A DNA stretch of 64,000 nt from Arthrobacter citreus (GCF_009192745.1 NZ_VTFV01000001.1:1-64000); one strand, 5' to 3'; shown: positions 1 through 8,886, counted from the first letter of the stretch. Made by a program: numbers and translations. Notes: generated from the sequence alone by a model not told the origin.

Positions 1-452
1 AACAACAGGCACATCCGGCCTACTCGGAAAAACCATTCCCAACCGGGAACTTTCTTTTCTTTTCGCACCGCTGTGTGTTTTACCAGCATATTCCATCCGA
101 ACCGTTTTAGCAATTCGGTGAATTCCGAAGAATTCCAACCAAACCGGCTATTCCAGCCCTTCCGGACCCAGCATCCAGTCCCAGGTTTCCCGCCGGCGCA
201 CAAGGCACACAGCAGATCAACCATCGAAAGAAAGTTGGGGTTTGGCCGCCATGCTTCAGGCGCTCCGTGAGCGTCCCGGCTGCGGCGACTCAGAAAACAT
301 TACAGGCCTGCGGACGGCTGCGCAAATCGGAATGACGTGTCCTGCGACACCCTGAGAATCATCACCAAACTGACAAAATTACGACTCTTGATTCAGGCCC
401 TCCGCCCTGCCGTCCCGCGCAGTCAAGACGAGGCACTGGCTATTGTCAGGAG

Positions 453-466
453 CCCTATACATAGGG
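453..466. repeat. short perfect palindrome with TAT core
   Basis: The arms CCCTAT and ATAGGG are separated by AC. This resembles the core of the larger palindrome about 190 bases downstream (CCTATATACAG/CTGTATATAGG) and may be a weaker half-site of the same DNA-binding protein. That link is inferred from similarity only. Confidence 0.4.
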
Positions 467-652
467 GCACTTCTGCGGGCGGCCATCTATTGGTGCGGCA
501 GAGCCGGCCAGCACCCGCAGGGCGCCTGGCGCAGACGGCGCCGTTCAGGCCCCGGCCGTCGGGTCCCTGCACAAGACGCAGCGCACCAGGCCCTGCCCGC
601 CGGGGTGTGCAGGAGTACGGCGCAGGACCAGCAGTCCTGGATACGCAGGGGC

Positions 653-692
653 GTCTGTATATAGGAGTCCTATATACAGACCTATATACAGA
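653..692. promoter_or_regulatory. 14-bp inverted repeat plus tandem half-site (operator-like)
   Basis: Bases 653-666 (GTCTGTATATAGGA) are repeated as an exact reverse complement at 668-681 around a single G. The half-site CCTATATACAGA (669-680) is then repeated directly at 681-692. AT-rich, two-fold symmetric sites with an added tandem half-site are typical operators for dimeric regulators. No adjacent regulator gene is visible, so the binding protein is unknown. A hairpin role in RNA is possible but the one-base loop argues against it. Confidence 0.5.
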
Positions 693-845
693 CCTGCGGA
701 CGTGTCATCCCCACTGCCCTGTTCCTGGCCGGACAACCCACCCGGTGACGCCGCCTCCGCCGATGTCCTGCGCCCAGAATTCCGGGCAGTCCGCCAACGC
801 AGGCCAAGGCCCACGGAGCCCGGAATAGGCACCCGAAAAATCGGG

Positions 846-851
846 TAGACT
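846..851 (+). promoter_or_regulatory. probable -10 element of the SRP RNA gene
   Basis: TAGACT fits the actinobacterial -10 pattern TAnnnT and lies 6-8 bases before the inferred 5' end of the SRP RNA. No good -35 hexamer is obvious. Confidence 0.4.
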
Positions 852-856
852 TGTTC

Positions 857-948
857 CCGGCCCCTCATGTGGTGTCATCCTGTGAACTCCCCCAGGACCG
901 GAAGGTAGCAAGGGTAAGCGGGCTCTGGCAGGTGCATGGGGGGTCTTT
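857..948 (+). ncRNA. ffs: signal recognition particle RNA, bacterial small type (4.5S-like)
   Basis: The sequence folds as a single rod. The closing stem pairs 859-870 with 934-945 over 12 consecutive pairs including GU. The apical hairpin has CC/GG closing a GGAA tetraloop at 900-903. The flanking internal-loop bases (AGCAAGGG and AAGCGGGCTCTGG) match the conserved Ffh-binding domain of helix 8. A short T run follows at 946-948. Its position immediately upstream of dnaX is the usual actinobacterial arrangement. The RNA binds Ffh to target ribosomes making membrane proteins. Confidence 0.93.
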
Positions 949-1029
949 AATTTATCCGGAAACAGCGGTGCTGCACCCCGCCCCGGGTCCGGATGCGAAC
1001 CGTCAGTGCCAACCGATAAGGTTCTATCT

Positions 1030-4000
1030 GTGAGTACAGCCCTTTACCGCCGTTACCGTCCCGAGAGCTTCGCGGACGTGATCGGCCAGGAGCATGTCAC
1101 CGAGCCGCTGATGGCGGCCCTCTCAAAGAACCGCGTCAACCACGCCTACCTCTTCTCAGGTCCGCGCGGATGCGGCAAGACCACCTCAGCCCGAATCCTG
1201 GCCAGGTGCCTAAACTGCGCGCAGGGTCCGACGCCGATCCCCTGCGGCACATGCGACAGCTGTGTTGAACTGGCCCGCAACGGCGCCGGCAGCCTTGATG
1301 TCATTGAAATCGACGCGGCCAGCCACGGCGGCGTGGACGACGCCCGCGACCTGCGCGAGCGGGCCACCTTTGCCCCCGTGCGGGACCGGTACAAGATCTT
1401 CATCATCGATGAAGCCCACATGGTCACCTCTGCCGGGTTCAATGCCCTGCTGAAGATCGTGGAAGAGCCGCCTGAACACATCAAGTTCATCTTTGCCACT
1501 ACGGAACCGGACAAGGTCATTGGCACCATCCGTTCCCGGACGCACCACTACCCGTTCCGGCTGGTTCCGCCGGAGCCGCTGCTGGCTTACCTGGAGAAAC
1601 TCTGCGTCCAGGAAGGCGTTCCGGTTGCCCCGGGCGTACTGTCCCTCGTGATCCGGGCCGGCGGCGGGTCCGTCCGCGACTCCCTCTCCGTCCTGGACCA
1701 GCTGATGGCCGGCGCCGGGGAATCCGGCCTGGACTATGAGCTCGCCGTCAACCTCCTTGGCTACACCCATGTGGCCCTGCTCGACGACGTCGTCGACGCC
1801 TTTGCTGCCGGCGACGCCGCCACGGTCTTCAGCGCTGTTGACCGCGTCATCCAGACCGGACAGGATCCCCGCCGCTTCGTGGAGGACCTCCTGGAACGCT
1901 TCCGGGACCTGATTGTGGTCAATGCGATGCCCGACGCCGCTGCCGCGGTACTGCGCGGCGTGCCGGAGGACCAGATCAACCGCATGCGCACACAGTCTGC
2001 ACAGTTTGGCGGTGCAGAGCTTTCCCGAGCAGCGGACATCACCAATACCGCACTGACGGAAATGACCGGCGCCACCTCGCCCCGCCTGCATTTGGAACTG
2101 CTCTGCGCGCGGATCCTGCTTCCCGCAGCCGATCAGTCCGAACGCGGAACCGCGGCACGGGTGGACCGGATTGAGCGCCGGCTGACCTACGCGGGCGACG
2201 CCGCTCCCCCCGCCGCGGCCATTCCGCAGCAGCGTGCCGCGCAGGTACCAGAGCAGAGCACGGCACCGGCCGCTTCGCAGCAGGGTTCACGCCAGCCGGC
2301 CGCGCCGGCAACGAGTGCGCCGGCACCCAGCACTCCGGCGGCAGCTCCGGTTGCCGTCGACACTGCGTCCGACGCCGCAGCCTCCGCCAGCGGCGCAGCC
2401 GACTGGGGCGGCACTTGGGCCACCCCGGCAGCTCCGGCAACCCCCGCCGCGTCCAGCGCCCGCCCGGCTCCTGCCGGCGGTTCGATGCCCGATGCCGCGG
2501 CGCCCGGCCGCACCTGGGACGACGTCTCCCGTGAGGCCGCGTCGCAGCAGCCGCAGGGACCGGGCGAGCAGCACGCCACCCAGCCGCAGCAGTCCGCCCA
2601 GCGGCAGGGCCCTGATCCGGAAGCCGACACAGCGCAGCGCGGTCCAGCCGGCACAGCGCAGGGCGGTCCGGCCGACGCGGTCCACGGCCGTCCGGCCGAC
2701 GCCGCGCAGGCTCGTGTTCCGTCGACCCCGGCGAACCCGCTGTCGAACACTCCATCAACAGCTCCGGCAGCCGCCGGGGTCCAGTCTGCGGCGCCCGTCC
2801 AGCAGGGTGCAGCCGGCAACACTCCGACTGCCCCCACAGGCGCGTCAGGACCCGGTCAGGTGGAAATGATCCGCCGTGCGTGGCCGGAGATCATGGACGC
2901 CCTAACCAGCATCCGCCGGGCAACCTGGCTCAATGTCAGCAAGAACGCTTCACCGCGTTCCTTCGACGGCCGGGTGCTGGAACTCGCCTTCTCCAACCCC
3001 GGCGCGGCCACGAACTTCAACCGTCCGGACCACCTGGAGAACCTGCGCAAGGCCATCCACCAGGTCCTGGGCGTTGACTGCCAGGTCAACGCCGTACACG
3101 ACAGCACCGCGTCAGCGGGTGAACCCGGCCCAAAAGCTGGTAGCCGGCTGACGCCGCCGGCACAGACTCCGGCACCGGCTTCCACTTCCGCGCAGCCCCA
3201 AGGGAATTCTTCGGTTCCTGCGGCGGCAGGAGCACTCGCGCCCGCACGTGACGGAGCGCCCACCGGCGGACCGGCAGCCGGTGCACCCGTCTGGAACATC
3301 CCGCCCGCTGCCCCCGCACGCGCGAAACAGGCTCCCGCAGGATCCGCTCCGGCAGCCCGGCAGGCTCCCGCAAATCCGCAGGCACCCGCAACTCCGCAGG
3401 CACCCGCATCCGAACAGAGGGCGCAGGTCCCTCCGGCGGCAGATCCGGCGGCAGGTCAGGCCAAGGGCCAGGCAGCCCCAGCACAGAAACCCATGCAGCC
3501 GGCACCGCGAACGCAGCCGCCTGCATCCGGTTCAGGGCCGCGCGGCGGCGCACCTCTGCCCGAGGACTGGCCACAGGAACCCTCAGAGCCGGCTGACGCA
3601 CCGGAAAGCAACGCCTGGGAAACGGCTGCCGTCCCCGAGGACATCCATGTCAGCAGCGCCGTCAGCGACGACGAATGGGCCAGCACCAATTGGGCGGGCA
3701 CCACGGCGACGCGCCCGGGCACCGCTTCCAGCGCCGGTCCCGGCACGGGATCCAGCATGCCCGGCCCAGGCTCCACCGCTCCCGGCGGCACTGACACGGC
3801 AGGGTCGGGGCGTGGAACGGCTCCGCAGCCGTCAGCCCATGGCGCTTCGGCCCAGCAGTCCGCGGCCCATCCCGCAGCAGGCGCGAACACACCCGGCGCG
3901 ACCTCCCCCAGCCCGAACAGCAACGGCGCCTCGCCCGCAGCTGCAGGCTCCGCGCCGTCGGGCGTCACAGCGTATGCGGGGGCACCTGGAAGCAGCGGCA

Positions 4001-4305
4001 GCGCCGCACCCGGCACCCCGCAGGGCGCCCCGGATCAAGCCGGCCAGGTGCAGCGCCAGCCGGCCCCCGGCCAGAAACTCAGCCGCTACCAGCAGCTGCT
4101 CAACGAGGCTGCCCAGCGGGGCGGCACTGCGCCGTCCGCAGCGGTCCGCGGCAACGTAGACTTGGCGTACGTCGAAGATGTCCCCAGCGCCGACGATGTA
4201 ACGCTTGAAGATTCCGGGCTGGTTGGCCGCAAGGCAATCGAACGGATCCTGGGCGGCCGGCTCATTGAGGAACGAAGCCTCGACGGCCACGGCGCCCACC
4301 GGTAG
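1030..4305 (+). CDS. dnaX: DNA polymerase III subunits gamma/tau
   Basis: Clamp-loader ATPase of the replicative polymerase, 1091 aa from the GTG at 1030. I prefer this start because the protein then begins STALYRRYRPESF as in other DnaX, with AAGG eight bases upstream; an ATG at 1006 would add eight residues. Visible motifs are Walker A GPRGCGKT (44-51), a zinc-binding cysteine cluster (C60, C63, C72, C75, C78), Walker B DEAH (127-130), sensor I ATTEP (156-160) and the SRT arginine-finger segment (about 169). Residues from about 390 to 1010 are mostly Ala/Pro/Gln/Gly low-complexity sequence. This is interrupted by a conserved-looking block around residues 615-690 (RAWPEIMDALTSIRRATW) that resembles the tau tail domain. 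The protein is longer than most DnaX because of this linker. Confidence 0.96.
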   Translation: MSTALYRRYRPESFADVIGQEHVTEPLMAALSKNRVNHAYLFSGPRGCGKTTSARILARCLNCAQGPTPIPCGTCDSCVELARNGAGSLDVIEIDAASHGGVDDARDLRERATFAPVRDRYKIFIIDEAHMVTSAGFNALLKIVEEPPEHIKFIFATTEPDKVIGTIRSRTHHYPFRLVPPEPLLAYLEKLCVQEGVPVAPGVLSLVIRAGGGSVRDSLSVLDQLMAGAGESGLDYELAVNLLGYTHVALLDDVVDAFAAGDAATVFSAVDRVIQTGQDPRRFVEDLLERFRDLIVVNAMPDAAAAVLRGVPEDQINRMRTQSAQFGGAELSRAADITNTALTEMTGATSPRLHLELLCARILLPAADQSERGTAARVDRIERRLTYAGDAAPPAAAIPQQRAAQVPEQSTAPAASQQGSRQPAAPATSAPAPSTPAAAPVAVDTASDAAASASGAADWGGTWATPAAPATPAASSARPAPAGGSMPDAAAPGRTWDDVSREAASQQPQGPGEQHATQPQQSAQRQGPDPEADTAQRGPAGTAQGGPADAVHGRPADAAQARVPSTPANPLSNTPSTAPAAAGVQSAAPVQQGAAGNTPTAPTGASGPGQVEMIRRAWPEIMDALTSIRRATWLNVSKNASPRSFDGRVLELAFSNPGAATNFNRPDHLENLRKAIHQVLGVDCQVNAVHDSTASAGEPGPKAGSRLTPPAQTPAPASTSAQPQGNSSVPAAAGALAPARDGAPTGGPAAGAPVWNIPPAAPARAKQAPAGSAPAARQAPANPQAPATPQAPASEQRAQVPPAADPAAGQAKGQAAPAQKPMQPAPRTQPPASGSGPRGGAPLPEDWPQEPSEPADAPESNAWETAAVPEDIHVSSAVSDDEWASTNWAGTTATRPGTASSAGPGTGSSMPGPGSTAPGGTDTAGSGRGTAPQPSAHGASAQQSAAHPAAGANTPGATSPSPNSNGASPAAAGSAPSGVTAYAGAPGSSGSAAPGTPQGAPDQAGQVQRQPAPGQKLSRYQQLLNEAAQRGGTAPSAAVRGNVDLAYVEDVPSADDVTLEDSGLVGRKAIERILGGRLIEERSLDGHGAHR

Positions 4306-4352
4306 CCGGCGGCAATCAGCCGGAACAACAACTATCTCCCTAAGAAGGCCAC

Positions 4353-4949
4353 GTGTACGAAGGTGCGGTTCAGGAACTGATCGACGAGTTGGGCCGCCTT
4401 CCCGGCGTGGGCCCCAAGTCGGCCCAGCGGATCGCGTTTCACATCCTCGAGTCCAATGCCGAGGACATGTCCCGGCTGGCTGCGGCCATCGTGACGGTGA
4501 AGGAAAAAGTGAAGTTCTGCCAGGCGTGCGGCAACGTCACCGAGCAGGAAACCTGCAATATCTGCCGCGACCCGCGCCGGGACCCCACCATGATCTGCGT
4601 GGTGGAAGAGTCCAAGGACGTGATCGCCGTCGAGCGCACCCGCTCCTTCCGCGGCCGCTACCACGTCCTGGGCGGGGCGATTAACCCCATCGCCGGCATC
4701 GGCCCCGATCAGCTGCGCATCCGCGAACTGCTCAGCCGGCTCTCCGATGAGCAGATCAGCGAGATCATCATTGCCACCGACCCGAACCTGGAAGGCGAGG
4801 CCACGGCCACCTACCTGGTCCGCATGCTCAAGACCCTGGGCATCACCGTCACCCGGCTGGCCTCCGGCCTTCCCGTTGGCGGCGACCTTGAATACGCCGA
4901 CGAGATCACGCTGGGCCGCGCCTTCGAAGGACGCCGCAGCCTCAGCTAG
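4353..4949 (+). CDS. recR: recombination mediator protein RecR
   Basis: 198 aa, the usual length for RecR. It helps load RecA at gaps and on stalled forks in the RecFOR pathway. An N-terminal helix-hairpin-helix ([14 protein letters not shown], 13-26) is followed by a C4 zinc finger (C56, C59, C68, C71). The Toprim domain starts near residue 80 (ICVVEESKD) and continues through [12 protein letters not shown]. The GTG start is preceded by AAGAAGG with good spacing. It follows dnaX by 47 bases on the same strand, the classic dnaX-recR pairing. Confidence 0.96.
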   Translation: MYEGAVQELIDELGRLPGVGPKSAQRIAFHILESNAEDMSRLAAAIVTVKEKVKFCQACGNVTEQETCNICRDPRRDPTMICVVEESKDVIAVERTRSFRGRYHVLGGAINPIAGIGPDQLRIRELLSRLSDEQISEIIIATDPNLEGEATATYLVRMLKTLGITVTRLASGLPVGGDLEYADEITLGRAFEGRRSLS

Positions 4950-4967
4950 GCCCCGCCACCCCGGCCC

Positions 4968-6026
4968 CTACGCGATCCGGGTCCCGGCTGACAGCCTGCG
5001 GGCGGGCGTGCGCAGCCGGCGCCAGGCGAGCACCAGTGCCAGCGCCGCACCCGCAAACTGCACGGCCAGCCCCAGCGGCCAGATGGGGGAAGACGACGGC
5101 GGCGCCGTGGGGTTCCGTGCCTCGCCGTCCACGCACAGCGGGCCCGTGTATTCGGATCCTGCCTGCACGTACCGCACTGCTTGGCTAATGCCTTCCAGCG
5201 GACCTCCGCTGGTGCCTTCGGCCGCGTACGGCAGGGCATCGGCGAGGACTACGAAAGGATTCGCGGCCAGCATCCAGGCGACCCGGTCCGTGTGGATGAC
5301 ATCCACCTCCAAAAGCGGTCCAACGCAGGTAAACCCGGGGTCGCCGTCCACCGGCGGGTAATAGGTTTGTTGCCACTGCGGGCTGTTGGCTTCGGCAGTT
5401 CCCCTCACCAGCGGCGTGCTCAGGCCAAAGGCGATGACGGTGCCGATGGAAAGCAGTGCCACCAGCATGTAGGTGACCACGATCGAGAAGAGCGGCCGGT
5501 TGGCCAGGGTGGAAACTGCAACACCGAGTGCGCAGACCACTCCCAGTTCGACGCCGAGCAGCAGCAGGGATACCACGGCAATACCCGGGTTCACCCCGCC
5601 CAGCGCCAGCGCCCACAACAGGAACGGGACACTGGCTGCCAGGAAACCCAGCGAAGCTGCCCAGGACGCCAGCCACTTCCCGGCCAGGAGCTGCCCCGGA
5701 CGCAGCAGGGTCACCTGCAGGACCGCCAAGGTTCCGGCCGCCCGGTCACCGTTCACGGCATTCGCGGACAGGGCAGGAGCCACGAGGAGCCCGAAGAACA
5801 GCACAAAGGCAACCATCAGCTCGAAGAGCACCTGGCCGGCTTCGGCCTGCTGGTCAGTCACCCAGGCCGTGAAGGCGGCCACAAGACCGATCACCACAAA
5901 CCAGACTCCCAGCAGGATGTACCAGCCGCGGGAGCGCAGCCGCTGCTTCATCTCCAGCCCAAAGACTGTTCCCACGCCGGTGAAGTAACCGAGTCCCGCC
6001 TGCTGCGGGCTGAGTGCTGTGCTCAT
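4968..6026 (-). CDS. ABC-2 type transporter permease
   Basis: 352 aa with about six hydrophobic segments; the first follows an N-terminal EMKQRLRSRGWY motif typical of ABC-2 exporters (WYILLGVWFVVIGLVAAF). A large extracytoplasmic loop (SPQWQQTYYPPVDGDPGF) lies near residues 215-240. It overlaps the upstream ATPase gene by four bases (ATGA), so the two are translationally coupled and form one exporter. The substrate cannot be deduced. The 3' end converges on recR with only 18 bases between. Confidence 0.8.
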   Translation of the reverse strand: MSTALSPQQAGLGYFTGVGTVFGLEMKQRLRSRGWYILLGVWFVVIGLVAAFTAWVTDQQAEAGQVLFELMVAFVLFFGLLVAPALSANAVNGDRAAGTLAVLQVTLLRPGQLLAGKWLASWAASLGFLAASVPFLLWALALGGVNPGIAVVSLLLLGVELGVVCALGVAVSTLANRPLFSIVVTYMLVALLSIGTVIAFGLSTPLVRGTAEANSPQWQQTYYPPVDGDPGFTCVGPLLEVDVIHTDRVAWMLAANPFVVLADALPYAAEGTSGGPLEGISQAVRYVQAGSEYTGPLCVDGEARNPTAPPSSSPIWPLGLAVQFAGAALALVLAWRRLRTPARRLSAGTRIA

Positions 6027-6958
6027 TCTTTCTCGGCCTCCAGGCTCATGTAGGTTTCCTCCAGTGCTCCGGTGGCGGGCGCGAAGGCGTAAACCTCGAC
6101 GCCGGAGGCCACCAGGTGCCGCAGCACTTCCGCGGCCTGCTCCTCGCCGCCAAGCTGCACCCGCACGTGGCTGCGCCGGGTCCCTTCCCCCACGGCCGCG
6201 GCCAGGCCCCGGGATTCAAGGGCCCGCAGCAGCGCCCCGGTGTTGCGGGCGCTGACGGCGTACCAGCGAAGCTGCGTTCCGGCGTCGTCCAGGCTTTGTG
6301 TCTTGACCGTCTCACCGCCGGAGACGAACACGGCGCGGTCCGCCATCTCGTCCAGTTCGGAGAGCACATGGGAAGAGACCAGGATGGTCTTGCCGGCAGA
6401 AGCCAGGCGCCGCAGCAGCAGCCGAAGCTCCACCCGGGAGCCCGGGTCCAGGCCGGAGGCCGGTTCATCGAGCAGGAGCACTGCCGGATCGTGGATAAGC
6501 GCGCGGGCCAGGCTTAGCCGCTGCTGCTGCCCACGGGAAAAGACCCTGGCCGGTTTGTCCGCGAAGTCCAATAGGCGCACTTCGGCGAGGAGCTCCCCGG
6601 CCCGCTGTGCGGCGGCGGCAGGTGCCATCCCATACAGCTTGCCCATTGTGACCAGGATTTCGGCAGCGGTCAGGGAGTCCCAGACCCCAAGGGTGTCCGG
6701 CATCCAGCCCACGGAGCGGCGCACGGCCAGCGGATCCTGCACCGGATCGGCACCGGCAATCCGGATTGCCCCCGAATCCGGGGCCAGCAGGGACGCCAGC
6801 ATCAGCAGCAGCGTCGTCTTGCCGGACCCGTTGGGGCCGATCAGTGCAGTGACGGCGCCCTGAGGTGCCTCAAACGTCATGCCCCGCACGGCCTGCACGG
6901 TTCCGAAGCTGCGCGTAACGCCCTGGGCGGAGATGCCGCCGTGTTCACTAGTCCCCAT
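6023..6958 (-). CDS. ABC transporter ATP-binding protein (export type)
   Basis: 311 aa ATPase partner of the downstream permease. Walker A is GPNGSGKTT (near residue 42), the signature is FSRGQQQR instead of LSGGQ, and Walker B is VLLLDEP followed by ASGLDPGSR; the H-loop is VSSHVLSE. About 90 residues follow the ATPase core, as in CcmA/NatA-type exporters. An ATG at 6958 is taken as the start; a GTG two codons upstream is also possible. Confidence 0.85.
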   Translation of the reverse strand: MGTSEHGGISAQGVTRSFGTVQAVRGMTFEAPQGAVTALIGPNGSGKTTLLLMLASLLAPDSGAIRIAGADPVQDPLAVRRSVGWMPDTLGVWDSLTAAEILVTMGKLYGMAPAAAAQRAGELLAEVRLLDFADKPARVFSRGQQQRLSLARALIHDPAVLLLDEPASGLDPGSRVELRLLLRRLASAGKTILVSSHVLSELDEMADRAVFVSGGETVKTQSLDDAGTQLRWYAVSARNTGALLRALESRGLAAAVGEGTRRSHVRVQLGGEEQAAEVLRHLVASGVEVYAFAPATGALEETYMSLEAEKE

Positions 6959-7226
6959 GCGCACACCCTATAGCCCCGGATTGCTTCCACGACCTGTCTG
7001 CGGGCACTCGCCGCAGCATGTCCCGGCGGGTAAAGCGCAACTTTCAGTGCGCTGGATTCGTTAAGGACAGGTTGAGCGGCATGTCGGCATCATTTCGGTG
7101 CCGCAGGACGGCCGCTATAGACTTTGGAGGTTGGCCGCCGTCGCGCGGCCCCACGGACATTCAGTGCCGCAGCGGCTTACACGCCGCCGGGCAACAAGTT
7201 GGAAGAGTTCCAGAGAGCGTGTACGC
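6959..7226. other. intergenic region between ABC exporter and lysC
   Basis: Divergent promoter region of about 270 bases. I see no recognised riboswitch; no lysine L-box or attenuator-like peptide is apparent. A weak Shine-Dalgarno (GAGAG) precedes lysC. Confidence 0.4.
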
Positions 7227-8513
7227 ATGAGCCTGATAGTGCAGAAATTCGGCGGATCCTCCGTATCGGACGCCGAGGGCATCAAGCGCGTTGCCAAGCG
7301 CGTGGTGGACACACAGAACGCCGGGAACGACGTCATCGTGGTGGTTTCAGCGATGGGCGACAGCACCGACGAGCTGCTGGACCTGGCCGGACAGATCACT
7401 ACCGGCGCCTACCCCCGTGAGATGGACATGCTGCTGAGCTCCGGGGAGCGCATCTCCATGGCCCTGCTGGCGATGGCCATCAACGAACTCGGCGCCTCAG
7501 CCCAGTCCTTCACCGGCAGCCAGGCCGGCATGATCACCGACGCGATCCACGGCAAGGCCCGGATCATCGACGTCTCCCCGCACCGGATCAAGACGGCCAT
7601 CGAAAAGGGCGACGTTGCGATCGTCGCAGGGTTCCAGGGCATGAGCCGGGACAGCCACGACATCACCACCCTGGGCCGGGGCGGTTCGGACACCACCGCC
7701 GTCGCCCTTGCAGCAGCGCTCGACGCCGATGTCTGCGAGATCTACACGGACGTGGACGGCGTCTACACCGCCGACCCGCGCGTGGCCCCCACAGCCCAGA
7801 AGATCGAAAAGATCTCCAGCGAGGAAATGCTGGAGATGGCGGCGTCCGGTGCGAAGATCCTGCACCTGCGCTGTGTCGAGTACGCCCGCCGCTTCGGAGT
7901 GCCGCTGCACGTGCGGTCCTCCTTCAGCCAGCACGAGGGGACCTGGGTACTGCCCAGCCCGGATGACAAGATCAAGATTCAAGAGGGAGAACCCTTGGAA
8001 CAGCCCATCATTTCCGGCGTCGCGCATGACCGCTCCGAAGCCAAGCTCACCGTCGTCGGTGTTCCGGATATCCCCGGCAAGGCCGCGGAGATCTTCGGCA
8101 TCGTCGCCGGCGCCAACACGAACATCGACATGATCGTGCAGAACGTCTCCACCAAGGGCTCGGGCAAGACGGATATTTCCTTCACCCTGCCGATCGTCGA
8201 CGGCCAGGCCGCGATGGCCGCACTGAACGCCGCCAAGGCCGAGGTCGGCTTCGACAGCATCGACTACGACGAGCAGATCGGCAAGCTCTCCCTGATCGGC
8301 GCCGGCATGCGCTCCAACCCGGGCGTCTCGCACAAGTTCTTCGAAGCGCTCCACCTGGCCGGCGTGAACATCGACATGATCTCGACATCGGAGATCCGCA
8401 TCTCCGTGGTCACCAGCGCTTCCAAGCTCGACGACGCAGTCCGTGCGGTTCACGCCGCGTTCGGGCTCGACGGCGAAGCAGAAGCCACCGTATACGGCGG
8501 CACCGGCCGCTAG
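7227..8513 (+). CDS. lysC: aspartate kinase (alpha subunit; beta subunit from internal start)
   Basis: Phosphorylates aspartate, the first step to lysine, threonine, methionine and diaminopimelate. 428 aa from the ATG at 7227. The kinase motif KFGGSS lies at residues 7-12 and TLGRGGSDTTA near 152-162. Two C-terminal ACT domains for feedback control occupy roughly residues 270-420. Upstream in-frame codons exist but the protein conventionally begins SLIVQKFGG. It is the monofunctional alpha2beta2 type of Corynebacterium and Bacillus. The downstream neighbour is not asd, which usually follows lysC in actinobacteria. Confidence 0.96.
   Translation: MSLIVQKFGGSSVSDAEGIKRVAKRVVDTQNAGNDVIVVVSAMGDSTDELLDLAGQITTGAYPREMDMLLSSGERISMALLAMAINELGASAQSFTGSQAGMITDAIHGKARIIDVSPHRIKTAIEKGDVAIVAGFQGMSRDSHDITTLGRGGSDTTAVALAAALDADVCEIYTDVDGVYTADPRVAPTAQKIEKISSEEMLEMAASGAKILHLRCVEYARRFGVPLHVRSSFSQHEGTWVLPSPDDKIKIQEGEPLEQPIISGVAHDRSEAKLTVVGVPDIPGKAAEIFGIVAGANTNIDMIVQNVSTKGSGKTDISFTLPIVDGQAAMAALNAAKAEVGFDSIDYDEQIGKLSLIGAGMRSNPGVSHKFFEALHLAGVNIDMISTSEIRISVVTSASKLDDAVRAVHAAFGLDGEAEATVYGGTGR
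7982..7997 (+). promoter_or_regulatory. internal ribosome-binding site and TTG start for the aspartokinase beta subunit
   Basis: Inside lysC, AGAGGGAGA (7982-7990) precedes an in-frame TTG at 7995 (codon 257). The following residues LEQPIISGVAHDRSEAKL align with the known N-terminus of the separately translated beta subunit of corynebacterial aspartokinase (MEEAVLTGVATDKSEAKV, from memory of the family). The predicted beta subunit is about 172 aa and contains both ACT domains. Confidence 0.65.
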
Positions 8514-8531
8514 CCGCAGCTTGCAGCCAGG

Positions 8532-8559
8532 GGCGTCCGGGAGACCGGGCGCTCCTTTT
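8532..8559 (+). terminator. intrinsic terminator of lysC
   Basis: A nine-pair stem (8532-8540 with 8545-8553, two GU pairs) closes a GAGA loop and is followed by TTTT at 8556-8559, nineteen bases after the lysC stop. Confidence 0.75.
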
Positions 8560-8579
8560 GTCTGGGCCCAGCAGGCCTG

Positions 8580-8804
8580 TCAGTACAGGTGCTCGCGGAA
8601 CAGCGGCGAGTGCATGTAGTCCTGGTACACCACCGGTTCGGCCGGTTCACGGTGCGGTTTGCCGTCCATGTACTCCCGGTCCACTCCGTAGTGGTGCCCT
8701 TCGCTGTCTATTTCAACGACGTAGTCGGGCAGTTCGGATTGCGGAAACTCATCTTCGGGCAGCCTCGGCTCTCCGCCGCTGCCCGGATCCGGCATGGTTG
8801 CCAT
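8580..8804 (-). CDS. small acidic hypothetical protein
   Basis: 74 aa. The ATG at 8804 is chosen because GGAGGGGA lies directly upstream; a TTG six codons earlier overlaps that ribosome-binding site. The sequence is acidic with many Pro, Glu and Tyr residues (YVVEIDSEGHHYGVDREY) and has no signal peptide or membrane segment. I recognise no family. It converges on the lysC terminator. Confidence 0.6.
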   Translation of the reverse strand: MATMPDPGSGGEPRLPEDEFPQSELPDYVVEIDSEGHHYGVDREYMDGKPHREPAEPVVYQDYMHSPLFREHLY

Positions 8805-8886
8805 GTGGATCCCCTCCTTCAAGGACCAACGCAGGTTCCTTCAGGATAGGGTTCCGGGGCGGAAAAGGACCCCGCCCGCGAAAAAG

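Larger units (their letters stand above)
1..845. other. gene-free leader upstream of the SRP RNA
   Basis: About 845 bases without a convincing gene. Short open frames exist on both strands, but their translations are low-complexity and match no family I recognise. The first 200 bases are AT-richer than the rest and carry repeated AACCGG/GAATTCC-like words. The stretch contains two TATA-cored palindromes, described separately. A small perfect hairpin (CCCGA/TCGGG, 832-845) lies just before the SRP RNA promoter. No tRNA is visible. Confidence 0.6.

Noticed and set aside
337-868. Open frames on both strands around the TATA palindromes
   Set aside because: Their odd repeats (LYIGLYIG on one strand, LYTDLYTD on the other) simply reflect the palindromic DNA; starts and composition do not support a gene.
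5181-6053. 290-residue plus-strand frame opposite the ABC permease
   Set aside because: It is rich in Gln, His and Gly, the typical shadow of a real minus-strand gene, and has no family resemblance or ribosome-binding site.
8580-8822. Start of the small acidic protein at TTG 8822
   Set aside because: The TTG overlaps the Shine-Dalgarno GGAGGGG that belongs to the ATG at 8804.
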